From: Caryophanales bacterium UBA4365
GTDB lineage: Bacteria; Bacillota_I; Bacilli_A; RFN20; CAG-826
DNA: 25,909 nucleotides
NCBI GenBank assembly: GCA_002393905.1
Contig: DGSJ01000055.1
Span: 1-25,909 of the forward strand
Direction: 5' to 3'
Shown in pieces: positions 14,535 through 22,384 of this stretch (position 1 is its first letter; each line of letters opens with the position of its first letter). A program made the translations under genes and the position numbers. Below the pieces are notes generated by a model. That model did no database searches. It was not told where the DNA came from and saw only the letters and a list, made by a program, of their open reading frames with translations.

Positions 14535-15311
14535 ATGTCGAATTTGAACATAGTTCTTGCAGAAAGTATTGCAAGTAAGAAAGATGAAATTTTTAAATTA
14601 TTAGCTTTGGCCTATTGTGAATATGCCGTTAACAAAGTGGAAACTAAAGAACACTTAGGCTGTGGATTTGAAAGCGAAGATGTTGCTAATGCATTTTGTA
14701 ATGATGATCGTTTCCTTATTAAATTGAATTCTAAAACAAGTTTTCAAGATCCTGTTACTAAAATGGTTAAGGAGGAAGTTAAATTCGTGCCATTTAATGT
14801 TTTTAGGTTATTTTATGATGAAACACCAACAATTAGTTACTTCATTGAGAAATATCCAAAAGAAGCGGCATATCTTTTGCCTTTAGTGAAGAGATTTAAT
14901 AGTGATGAATTTTCCAATGGTTTCAAGGTTGAATTAAAAGAATTCACACCAAAGAAGCTTTTTAAGAAGGGCAGTTATAAAGCTGTAGCAACCAAAAAAG
15001 AATGCTTTGTTGATTTAGAAAAATTTGCTATTCAAGAATTGGATAAAAGAGATTTGTCTTTAAAATTCATTATGTTGGATGATATCTATTTTGTACCACA
15101 AGATGAAAAGGTTTTGGATAGTTGGGACAGCAAATCTGAATATAGAAACGATTTAAAAGATCAAATGGATGGATATGAACTCCTAAAAAGTAGTTCTATT
15201 ACATTAGTTGATCAATCATCTTCTTATAAAACAGAAGAAGCTGCTATTAAAGGCATTGCTGATGATAGTTTTATTCAAGCAGTTGTTTTTGATAAGAAAT
15301 TAGTTAAATAA
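14535..15311 (+). CDS. Cytoplasmic protein (258 residues), unknown function
   Basis: A soluble, charged protein without signal peptide, membrane helix or motif I can name. The N-terminus (1-30) is helical (ESIASKKDEIFKLLALAYCEY). The middle carries many Phe and Lys residues (KEFTPKKLFKKGSYKA). The C-terminus is Ser/Asp rich. Good AAAGGAG ribosome-binding site. It is the last gene of the CIRCE-controlled unit and is followed by an intrinsic terminator. By eye the coding sequence is more AT-rich than the hydrogenase and rubrerythrin genes, which fits recent acquisition. I assign no function. Confidence 0.7.
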   Translation: MSNLNIVLAESIASKKDEIFKLLALAYCEYAVNKVETKEHLGCGFESEDVANAFCNDDRFLIKLNSKTSFQDPVTKMVKEEVKFVPFNVFRLFYDETPTISYFIEKYPKEAAYLLPLVKRFNSDEFSNGFKVELKEFTPKKLFKKGSYKAVATKKECFVDLEKFAIQELDKRDLSLKFIMLDDIYFVPQDEKVLDSWDSKSEYRNDLKDQMDGYELLKSSSITLVDQSSSYKTEEAAIKGIADDSFIQAVVFDKKLVK

Positions 15312-15375
15312 ATATAGTTACTTTTTCAAATAGACAGTTACTCGTATCTAAATAGGTCTACAAAGACAAAGAATG

Positions 15376-15399
15376 AAAGACGTGATGAACGTCTTTTTT
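15376..15399 (+). terminator. Intrinsic terminator of the three-gene unit
   Basis: AAAGACGT (15376-15383) pairs with ACGTCTTT (15389-15396) around GATGA, then a T run. Confidence 0.85.
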
Positions 15400-15403
15400 C
15401 TTT

Positions 15404-15457
15404 TGGTGGATAGGCGGGACGAAACGACGACACGTAGATAGAAGAAGACTGCTCTAC
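15404..15457 (-). pseudogene. Decayed tRNA-Phe 3' portion, inverted
   Basis: Read on the minus strand, it begins GTAGAGCAGT and continues ATCTACGTGTCG (12 nt identical to tRNA-Phe, complement of 15428-15439), TCGTCCC (the same odd T-loop sequence as the intact gene) and a terminal CCACCA. The anticodon stem no longer pairs, about 3 nt of the T-arm are missing, and no matching 5' acceptor strand is present, so it cannot be a working tRNA. It lies between two terminators, in opposite orientation to the intact gene. Confidence 0.6.
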
Positions 15458-15479
15458 AAGTCTCACAGCAAATTTTAAT

Positions 15480-15510
15480 AATTGTGTGCGCACTATGTGC
15501 GCAATTTTTT
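15480..15510 (+). terminator. Second hairpin with T run
   Basis: AATTGTGTGCG (15480-15490) pairs with TGTGCGCAATT (15496-15506), 11 bp with several G-U pairs, followed by T residues. It lies downstream of the tRNA remnant. The sequence from 15511 to the next gene holds a small GGC/GCC hairpin and a ribosome-binding site but nothing else I can name. Confidence 0.65.
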
Positions 15511-15593
15511 ATTATCAAAAAACAGTGCAAAAACACCCCTTATTTTACGAATTAAGTTAATAAAGGCTTAATTGCCTAGAAAGGAGTAAAAGC

Positions 15594-16361
15594 ATGAAAA
15601 ATTCAGGTATTATTGGTTACGAAAACGGTATGCGAAATGAAACCGAACTTTTAGAAGCAATCAATGGTAAAAAACTACCTGAACTTTCGAAACATCTGCA
15701 ATATATTGTTCGCACGATGTTTAAACGTGCAGACATGTTTGACACAGTCTATGTTGAGAAAGTTCCTGGATTTGCTAAACCAGATTTAAAATTTATCATT
15801 GGTGATGAAGTTCATTACTTGTCTGTCAAACATGGACAAAGTTCGCAAGTGCACTGTGAAGACATCCAAACCTTTATTAAATGGTTACGTGAGAACGGCA
15901 TGAGCGAACATATCATTGAATGCTTCTTAAAGTATCACTATGCCGATGGAACTCTTGATGGATCTGGAAAAGACCGTATGAATCAAAACAAAGTTATGGT
16001 CTTTTATGAAGATGAAGTCAAAGAAATCAATGAAGCTTTTAACGAAAATCGTTTCTTTGTTCGTGACCTGGTAAAACGAGTTGTTTTTGACGGAAATGAT
16101 CCAAGCAAACCTTCCGCTGATTTCATCTACCATGGTGATATTGAAGAAGGTGAAATTTGCTCGATGGAATCGGTATTAAAGTACTCCAAACAAAAACGAT
16201 GCGAGAAACTAAATACACCTCATATTGGTCGCATTTTAATCCGTCCTTATGCTCGTTATTTACACAACCAAGACACTCATCCAGAAAAGCGTCATAAAGT
16301 CACGTTTGATTGGATTAGGTTAGAGTGGGATCTAGAGTACATTAAAGAGTGGGGTTATTAA
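15594..16361 (+). CDS. Possible PD-(D/E)xK-like nuclease, orphan
   Basis: A 255-residue soluble protein. Pro63-Asp64 (AKPDLKF) begins a strand, followed by a short turn and YLSVKHGQSSQVH with Lys79. This resembles the PD...(D/E)xK core with Ser77 in the acidic position. The trailing G-x-S-x-Q-V-H pattern resembles restriction-like proteins with a K-x-G-x-GNSVHQE motif. A helix with Glu17 and Glu21 near the N-terminus would fit the usual extra acidic residue. No methyltransferase gene is adjacent, so it would be an orphan. Good ribosome-binding site (AAAGGAG). The nuclease call is inference. If the acidic residue is truly lost, it may be inactive or a DNA-binding relic. Confidence 0.42.
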   Translation: MKNSGIIGYENGMRNETELLEAINGKKLPELSKHLQYIVRTMFKRADMFDTVYVEKVPGFAKPDLKFIIGDEVHYLSVKHGQSSQVHCEDIQTFIKWLRENGMSEHIIECFLKYHYADGTLDGSGKDRMNQNKVMVFYEDEVKEINEAFNENRFFVRDLVKRVVFDGNDPSKPSADFIYHGDIEEGEICSMESVLKYSKQKRCEKLNTPHIGRILIRPYARYLHNQDTHPEKRHKVTFDWIRLEWDLEYIKEWGY

Positions 16362-16375
16362 TTTTCTTCTTACTT

Positions 16376-16430
16376 TGTAAGCGCTTATCACACGTATTTT
16401 ATTGAATATAGTCTCCTAATTATTAATAAT
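16376..16430 (+). promoter_or_regulatory. Promoter and operator candidate of the hydrogenase operon
   Basis: TTGAAT (16402-16407), a 17-nt spacer and AATAAT (16425-16430) form the promoter. Upstream, TGTAAGCGCTTATCA (16376-16390) is an imperfect palindrome that partly fits both CcpA cre and Rex operators. A redox or carbon regulator would make sense for an NADH-linked hydrogenase, but I cannot choose between them. Confidence 0.4.
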
Positions 16431-16462
16431 TAAAGAGCGTTATTATAGAAAAGGAGATTGTT

Positions 16463-16954
16463 ATGGCAAAATTACAATCCCATGCTGTGAAACAAATCAC
16501 AGAAATTGTGGAACGTTATAAAGACGAAGAAACACCATTAATGATGATTCTTGAAGCGATCCAAAGTGAATATGGTTATATTCCTTTAGAAGTTCAAGAA
16601 CTCGTTTCAAAGTTAACAGGTATTTCTGTTGCAGAAATCTATGGTGTCGTAACGTTCTATTCATTCTTCTCACTTAAACCTAAGGGCAAATACGTCATCG
16701 GTGTTTGTCTAGGTACAGCTTGCTATGTTAAAGGTAGTCAAGCCGTGATGGACAAATTCTCCGAAGTTTTAAAGATTAAACCAGGAGAAACCACCGATGA
16801 CGGATTATTTACTTTAGATGCACTTCGTTGCATCGGAGCGTGTGGTATCGCTCCAGCGATTTCCATTAATGGAAAAGTTTATCCAAAGATGGAAGCAAAG
16901 AAAGTCATTCCTCTAATTGAGGAATATAGAGCTCTCGCAGCAAAGGAGGCCTAA
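16463..16954 (+). CDS. hydC: NADH-linked [FeFe] hydrogenase, NuoE-like subunit
   Basis: A 163-residue subunit with an N-terminal helical region and a thioredoxin-like [2Fe-2S] domain. The ligands are the C-x4-C pair Cys82/Cys87 (GVCLGTACYVKGS) and the C-x3-C pair Cys123/Cys127 (RCIGACGIAP), as in NuoE/HydC. It passes electrons between the flavin subunit and the rest of the complex. AAAGGAG precedes the start. The hydB gene follows after 3 nt, with its ribosome-binding site inside the end of this gene. First gene of hydCBA. Confidence 0.93.
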   Translation: MAKLQSHAVKQITEIVERYKDEETPLMMILEAIQSEYGYIPLEVQELVSKLTGISVAEIYGVVTFYSFFSLKPKGKYVIGVCLGTACYVKGSQAVMDKFSEVLKIKPGETTDDGLFTLDALRCIGACGIAPAISINGKVYPKMEAKKVIPLIEEYRALAAKEA

Positions 16955-16957
16955 TCA

Positions 16958-18829
16958 ATGGAAAAGATTCTTAATGAACAACAATTACATGAGAAAATCG
17001 AACATTGCTCCTCTTGCCTAGAGAAAAAGTTTAGTGGAGCTGATGGTAAAAAACACCTCGTTGTTTGTGGTGGTACCGGTTGCCTATCTTCGAACTCTGG
17101 AGAAATCTTAGAAAAATTAGAAGCTCTCATTAAAGAGAAACACCTCGAAGACAAAGCCACAGTTAACCGTGTCGGTTGCTTTGGCTTCTGCTCCCAAGGC
17201 CCATTTGTCAAAGTCTTCCCAGAAGACCGTTTATATCGCGCTGTTAAAGTTAGCGATGTTGAACGTATCATCCAAGAAGACGTCATTGAAGGTAAATGTA
17301 TTGAAGATTTACTCTACGTTGATCCAAAAACCAAAGAAAAAGTTGAACGTCAAGACGACATCAACTTCTACAAGAAACAAAAACGTATCGCTCTTAACGG
17401 TTGCTCCATGATCAACCCTGAAGAACTCGAAGAAGCCTTTGGCTTCGGAGCTTTCAAAGGCTTAACTAGAGCTCTTCATATGAGCCAACAAGAAGTTGTT
17501 GATGAAATCCTCAAATCTGGATTAAGAGGTCGTGGTGGCGCTGGCTTCCCAACTGGAAGAAAGTGGCAATTCGCTCTTAATCAACAAAGTGAAGACAAAT
17601 ACGTCATCTGTAACGGCGACGAAGGTGATCCAGGAGCATTCATGGATCGTTCGATCTTAGAAGGTAACCCAGTTGGTGTTATCGAAGGTATGATGATCGC
17701 TGGTTACGCGATTGGCGCTAAAAACGGTTACTTCTATGTTCGTGCTGAATACCCAATCGCGGTGCAACGTTTACGTTTAGCGATTAAAGAGCTCGAAGAA
17801 GTCGGCCTTTTAGGTGACCACATCTTAGGAACTGATTTCTCCTTTAGATGTCACATCCGTTTAGGTGCTGGCGCATTCGTCTGCGGTGAAGAAACCGCCC
17901 TCCTCAATTCTATTGAGGGAAAACGTGGTATGCCTCGTCCAAGACCACCATTCCCAGCCATTAAAGGTTTATGGCAAAAACCAAGTATTATCAATAACGT
18001 TGAAACTCTAGCTGACGTGAGTTGGATTATGCGCGAAGGCGCAGAAAAATTTGCCTCCATTGGTACCCAAGGTTCCAAAGGAACCAAGGTCTTTGCCCTT
18101 GGCGGTAAAGTCAATAATGTCGGCTTAGTCGAAGTTCCAATGGGAACTACTCTTCGTGAACTCATTTATGACATCGGTGGAGGAATCCCAAACGGAAAGA
18201 AATTCAAAGCTATTCAAACCGGTGGTCCATCCGGAGGATGCCTCACCGAAAAAGATCTTGATACTGAGATCGACTTTGATACTCTTGTCGCCCGTGGATC
18301 GATGATGGGTTCTGGTGGCGCCATCGTCATGGATGAAGATAACTGTATGGTTGACGTTGCGAAATTCTACATGGAATTCATCGTTGATGAATCATGTGGT
18401 AAATGTTCACCATGCCGTATTGGAACCAAACGCATGCTCGAAATCTTAACAAAGATTTGTAACGGTAAAGGTGAAGAACAAGATCTTAAAGATCTTAAAG
18501 AACTCGCCTCGATTACTAAAACAAACTCTTTATGTGCTTTAGGTCAAACCGCTGCAAACCCAATTCTTTCGACCATGACTAACTTCCCAGAAGAATATGA
18601 AGCACACGTTAAAGAACACAAGTGTCCAGCTGGTGTTTGTAAAGCAATGCTTCATTATGAAATTAATCCTGATAAATGTAAGAAATGCTCTTTATGTGCC
18701 CGTAACTGCCCAGTTCAAGCTATTAGCGGTGTTGTTGGCAAAGAAGCATTTAAGATCGACCAATCCAAGTGTATAAAATGTGGATTATGTATGTCCAACT
18801 GTCACTTTGGTGCCGTCGAAAAGAAATAG
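16958..18829 (+). CDS. hydB: NADH-linked [FeFe] hydrogenase, NuoF-like flavin subunit
   Basis: A 623-residue subunit that exchanges electrons with NAD(H). An N-terminal thioredoxin-like [2Fe-2S] domain has Cys37/Cys42 and Cys74/Cys78. The NuoF core follows, with the NADH-binding GRGGAGFPTG (191-200) and FMN-binding NGDEGDPGAF (219-228), an SLBB region and the [4Fe-4S] motif ESCGKCSPCRIGT (near 480). The C-terminus carries two ferredoxin [4Fe-4S] motifs (CKKCSLCARNCP and CIKCGLCMSNC). This domain set is shared by electron-bifurcating and by simple NADH-dependent hydrogenases, so the sequence alone does not show which. hydA follows 12 nt later. Confidence 0.95.
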   Translation: MEKILNEQQLHEKIEHCSSCLEKKFSGADGKKHLVVCGGTGCLSSNSGEILEKLEALIKEKHLEDKATVNRVGCFGFCSQGPFVKVFPEDRLYRAVKVSDVERIIQEDVIEGKCIEDLLYVDPKTKEKVERQDDINFYKKQKRIALNGCSMINPEELEEAFGFGAFKGLTRALHMSQQEVVDEILKSGLRGRGGAGFPTGRKWQFALNQQSEDKYVICNGDEGDPGAFMDRSILEGNPVGVIEGMMIAGYAIGAKNGYFYVRAEYPIAVQRLRLAIKELEEVGLLGDHILGTDFSFRCHIRLGAGAFVCGEETALLNSIEGKRGMPRPRPPFPAIKGLWQKPSIINNVETLADVSWIMREGAEKFASIGTQGSKGTKVFALGGKVNNVGLVEVPMGTTLRELIYDIGGGIPNGKKFKAIQTGGPSGGCLTEKDLDTEIDFDTLVARGSMMGSGGAIVMDEDNCMVDVAKFYMEFIVDESCGKCSPCRIGTKRMLEILTKICNGKGEEQDLKDLKELASITKTNSLCALGQTAANPILSTMTNFPEEYEAHVKEHKCPAGVCKAMLHYEINPDKCKKCSLCARNCPVQAISGVVGKEAFKIDQSKCIKCGLCMSNCHFGAVEKK

Positions 18830-18841
18830 GAGGAAATAAAG

Positions 18842-20614
18842 ATGGCTTTAGTCAATATTAAAATTGAAGGAAAATCCTACCAAGTCGATAGTTCTTTAAC
18901 TGTCTTAGAAGCTTGTCGAAAATGTGGATACAACATCCCATCTTTATGTAGCTTCCATAAAGGAAGATGTTCATTAGCATCTTGCCGTGTCTGTTTAGTT
19001 GAAGTTGTTGGTGCTCGAGGCCTTGTTGCTTCTTGTGCTGCTCCAGTAACAGAAGGAATGGAAATTATTATTTCCTCACAAAAAGCAACAGATGCCCGAC
19101 GCAATAGCGTCGAGCTCATCCTTTCTAACCACCAAAAGAACTGTCTACAATGTCCAAAAAACGGACAATGTGAACTTCTTGAAGTCTCGAAAATGGTTGG
19201 TGCTCGTGATGGTAAATTTATTGGTGTACAAACTCCAGCAAGCATCGACGAAGTCGCTCCAGGCATTATCCGTAATAGCGGAAAATGTATCCTTTGTGGA
19301 CGTTGTATCGAAACTTGTAAAGAACTCCAAGGTATTGGCATCTTAGGTTTTGAAAAACGTGGATTTAATACTTTTGTTGCTCCAGCTGAAAACCGTAGCT
19401 TTGCTAAATCCCCATGTATGCAATGTGGTCAATGTGTTCTTGTTTGCCCAACTGGTGCCTTAATGGAGCACGATGAAATCCACTTAGTGGATGAAGCCAA
19501 ACGCCAAGGCAAATTCATTGTTTGTCAAGTCGCTCCAGCTGTTCGTTCAGCTATTGCTGAAGAATTCGGCGAAAAGATTGGTACCAACGGTACTAAGAAA
19601 ATGATCGCCGCACTTCATAGACTCGGTTTCAACCGTGTCTTTGACGTCAACTTCGGTGCTGACCTCACTATCATGGAAGAAGGCTACGAACTCATCGAAA
19701 GAATCAAAAAAGGTGGAGTTCTTCCACAAATCACATCCTGTTCACCAGGATGGATTAACTATATGGAATACTTCTATCCAGAAGTTATCCCAAATATGTC
19801 TACCTGTAAATCTCCTCACCAAATGCAAGGAGCGATTACCAAGTCATATTTCGCCAAAGTTCATAACCTTGATCCAAAAGATATCTTCGTGGTCTCGATT
19901 ATGCCTTGCACTGCGAAAAAGTTTGAAAAATCTCGTCCAGAAATGGAAGTCGATGGTATTAGAGATGTTGATGCTGTCTTAACCACACGTGAACTTGGAC
20001 GTTTGATTAAACGTGCCGGTATTAATTGGAAACTCCTTCCAGAAAACGAAGAATTCGACCAAGACCTTCTTGGCGAATACTCTGGCGCAGGTGTCATCTT
20101 CGGTGTCACCGGCGGCGTTATGGAAGCAGCACTTCGTACTGCTTACTTCGTTTTAACTGGTAAGGAACACGAAAAGATTGCCTTTGAAGCTGTTCGTGGT
20201 CTAGAAGGAATTAAAGAAGCAAGTATCGACATCAATGGTACAACCATTAATGTTGCCGTTTGCTCTGGAATGAAAAACGCTAAAGTGCTCCTTGATGATG
20301 TGAAAGCTGGTAAATCTAAATACCACTTCATCGAAATCATGGGTTGCCCAGGCGGATGCATTAACGGTGGTGGTCAACCTTACGTTAAACCAATGTTCCT
20401 TCCAAATGAAGATGATGACATCTTAGAAACATACCGCGCTAAACGTGCATCGGTCTTATATAGTGAAGATGAACGTCAAAAAGTTCGTCAATCACACAAT
20501 AACCCAGATATTCAAAAACTCTACAAGGATTATCTTGGTGAACCATTAAGTGAGCTCAGTGAAAAACTACTTCACACCCACTATAATGCGAACCGTGAAA
20601 AATTCCCACGTTAA
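18842..20614 (+). CDS. hydA: [FeFe] hydrogenase catalytic subunit
   Basis: A 590-residue catalytic subunit that forms or oxidises H2 in the cytoplasm. Domains in order: plant-type [2Fe-2S] (Cys36, 48, 51, 65); His-Cys3 [4Fe-4S] (His97, Cys101, 104, 110); two [4Fe-4S] motifs (Cys149-159 and Cys192-202); then the H-cluster domain with L1 TSCSPGW (298-304), L2 MPCTAKKFE (354-362) and L3 MGCPGGCINGGGQP (Cys502, Cys506); and a small-subunit-like C-terminus. In L1 the second residue of the classical Cys-Cys pair is Ser301. Last gene of the operon. Maturases HydEFG are not in the window. Confidence 0.96.
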   Translation: MALVNIKIEGKSYQVDSSLTVLEACRKCGYNIPSLCSFHKGRCSLASCRVCLVEVVGARGLVASCAAPVTEGMEIIISSQKATDARRNSVELILSNHQKNCLQCPKNGQCELLEVSKMVGARDGKFIGVQTPASIDEVAPGIIRNSGKCILCGRCIETCKELQGIGILGFEKRGFNTFVAPAENRSFAKSPCMQCGQCVLVCPTGALMEHDEIHLVDEAKRQGKFIVCQVAPAVRSAIAEEFGEKIGTNGTKKMIAALHRLGFNRVFDVNFGADLTIMEEGYELIERIKKGGVLPQITSCSPGWINYMEYFYPEVIPNMSTCKSPHQMQGAITKSYFAKVHNLDPKDIFVVSIMPCTAKKFEKSRPEMEVDGIRDVDAVLTTRELGRLIKRAGINWKLLPENEEFDQDLLGEYSGAGVIFGVTGGVMEAALRTAYFVLTGKEHEKIAFEAVRGLEGIKEASIDINGTTINVAVCSGMKNAKVLLDDVKAGKSKYHFIEIMGCPGGCINGGGQPYVKPMFLPNEDDDILETYRAKRASVLYSEDERQKVRQSHNNPDIQKLYKDYLGEPLSELSEKLLHTHYNANREKFPR

Positions 20615-20619
20615 TAAAG

Positions 20620-20640
20620 AAGGTGCTTAAGCACCTTTTT
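20620..20640 (+). terminator. Intrinsic terminator of hydCBA
   Basis: AAGGTGC (20620-20626) pairs with GCACCTT (20631-20637) around TTAA, then T residues. Confidence 0.87.
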
Positions 20641-20659
20641 TACTTAAGAAAGGAGAATT

Positions 20660-21553
20660 ATGGAATACATTGTTGAAACAAAAGATTTAACAAAAAAGTT
20701 TCCAAATAAACTTGCTGTCGACCATGTGAGCATGCACATTGCTCGAGGCGACATCTATGGTTTTATTGGCAAAAACGGTGCTGGTAAAACAACAACGATG
20801 AAACTACTTCTTGGTCTATTAAGACCAACAAGTGGTGAAATGAGTTTATTTGGTTCAACTAAACTCGATGAAGGACGCATCAAAATCGGCTCTTTAATCG
20901 AGGAACCAGGTTTATATAAAAACTGCGATGCCATCGAAAATATGAAACGTTTCGCCATTCTTAGTGGTGGAGATATAAATGAAATTAAAGAAATTCTCGA
21001 CCTTGTTGGTCTTAGTGGTGCTAGTAGACGCAAAGTTAGAGAATATTCTTTAGGGATGAAACAACGTTTAGGAATCGCGATTTCACTCCTTGGTCATCCA
21101 GATTTACTGATTCTTGATGAACCAATTAATGGTCTAGATCCAGCTGGAATTAAAGAAATCAGAGATACGATTCTCAAATTAAACAAAGAAAAAGGTGTCT
21201 CTTTCTTAATCTCGAGCCACATCTTAGATGAACTCGCCAAGATTACCACTCGTTATGGAATTATTAACGATGGTCGACTGGTTGAAGAAATTGAAGCTGA
21301 TGTCTTAAATGAACGCTGCCAAACCAACCTCAAAATTAGTGTTGATGACGTGAAAAAAGCTGAAAGTATTCTCAAAGAGAATAATCTTCTAGATAAATAT
21401 GAAACAAGCGATCATGAATTAGTCATGTTTGATCACTATGAAGAAGCAGCAAAAATTAATGAATTATTAGTCAAAGGCGGAGTAAATGTGAGTGGACTTA
21501 GTCACTCCGATATGGCCTTTGAAGACTACTTCATAGAAAGGATTGGACGATAA
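20660..21553 (+). CDS. ABC transporter ATP-binding protein (BcrA/bacitracin-type exporter)
   Basis: A 297-residue ATPase with Walker A GKNGAGKTT (37-45), signature SLGMKQ (130-135), Walker B LLILDEP (149-155), D-loop GLDPAG and switch His187 (SSHILDEL). The extra ~80-residue C-terminal domain is typical of BcrA-type ATPases, which drive two-component exporters for bacteriocins, bacitracin or other amphiphiles. It starts after AAAGGAG. The permease gene follows after 2 nt, so both work as one complex. The substrate cannot be told from sequence. No two-component system sits next to it. Confidence 0.93.
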   Translation: MEYIVETKDLTKKFPNKLAVDHVSMHIARGDIYGFIGKNGAGKTTTMKLLLGLLRPTSGEMSLFGSTKLDEGRIKIGSLIEEPGLYKNCDAIENMKRFAILSGGDINEIKEILDLVGLSGASRRKVREYSLGMKQRLGIAISLLGHPDLLILDEPINGLDPAGIKEIRDTILKLNKEKGVSFLISSHILDELAKITTRYGIINDGRLVEEIEADVLNERCQTNLKISVDDVKKAESILKENNLLDKYETSDHELVMFDHYEEAAKINELLVKGGVNVSGLSHSDMAFEDYFIERIGR

Positions 21554-21555
21554 AA

Positions 21556-22314
21556 ATGAGAAAACTACTTCGTTTTGAACTTCGTAAAATCCTTCGTTCC
21601 AAGGCTTTCTATGTTTGTGTAGCTATTTCAATTGGATTTTTAATTCTTACTTTAGTAACTGCTAAGATTGCTAACGATGCTTTGGAAGCAGTTGGTCAAC
21701 AAAAACTCACTCTTTCCGGAGTCTTCTTTGCGAAAGGTGCAATATCCAGTGCCTCAATTGGCATGATTAGTGCCATCTTTATCGCGATTTATGTTTGTGA
21801 AGACTTCACTAGTGGCACCATGAAAACCATTATTGCCAAAGGAAATGATCGTACCAAAGTCTATTTCTCTAAATATATCATTTCTGTTTCAGCGGTAATT
21901 ATTTGGTCAATTGTATCTGTCCTAGTTGCTTTCCTAATTGGATCAGCAATGTATGGCAATAGTGAAGCTTTAAAAGATAATGTGGCTGTCATTATTATTG
22001 GTCAATTATTAGGTGTCTTAGCTTATCACTCTTTATACTTCATGATTTCTTATTCATTCACTAAAGTTGGTGCCTCAATTGCTCTGAACTTATTAGGGCC
22101 ACTTGGTGTCAATTTATTACTCAATTTTGGTGATACTTTAATCAAGAGTGATTCCTTCAAATTAACCGACTATTGGATCGATGGAATTGTTGGTAATTTT
22201 ACGGCCTCAACAACCAATAATAAACTAATTATTTCTGGCATGATTTTACTAATTGTTTATTGTGCTGCGGCAGCTATCGGTGGATGGCTTATTGCTCGAC
22301 GAAAAGAAATTTAA
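21556..22314 (+). CDS. ABC-2 type permease partner of the BcrA-like ATPase
   Basis: A 252-residue membrane subunit with about six transmembrane helices (roughly 18-36, 58-77, 101-128, 144-170, 176-195, 223-245). The N-terminus (LLRFELRKILRSKAF) is the usual coupling start of ABC-2 permeases. A periplasm-equivalent loop after the first helix and the sequence EDFTSGTMKTIIAKG before the third helix also fit this class. It forms a complex with the upstream ATPase (2-nt gap). A strong bidirectional terminator follows. Confidence 0.87.
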   Translation: MRKLLRFELRKILRSKAFYVCVAISIGFLILTLVTAKIANDALEAVGQQKLTLSGVFFAKGAISSASIGMISAIFIAIYVCEDFTSGTMKTIIAKGNDRTKVYFSKYIISVSAVIIWSIVSVLVAFLIGSAMYGNSEALKDNVAVIIIGQLLGVLAYHSLYFMISYSFTKVGASIALNLLGPLGVNLLLNFGDTLIKSDSFKLTDYWIDGIVGNFTASTTNNKLIISGMILLIVYCAAAAIGGWLIARRKEI

Positions 22315-22332
22315 AAATCACCAGCAAAACTA

Positions 22333-22363
22333 AAAAATCAACCGAGAATTGCGGTTGATTTTT
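22333..22363. terminator. Bidirectional terminator between permease and degV-like gene
   Basis: AAAAATCAACCG (22333-22344) pairs with CGGTTGATTTTT (22352-22363), a 12-bp stem with a 7-nt loop and T runs on both strands. It serves the two convergent genes. Confidence 0.9.
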
Positions 22364-22384
22364 GTTTTTTATTGAGTTTAGAAA

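Noticed and set aside
13850..15457. Permuted split tRNA-Phe on the minus strand (3' half before 5' half)
   Set aside because: The halves are about 1.4 kb apart with terminators and genes between, and the 3' block has broken stems. Too far and too decayed.
13933..15457. Classical attL/attR pair of an integrative element in tRNA-Phe
   Set aside because: The second copy is inverted and no integrase gene is in the window.
16376..16390. Confident Rex or CcpA site for the hydrogenase operon
   Set aside because: The palindrome is imperfect and carries one base too many for either consensus, so it is kept only as an unnamed operator candidate.
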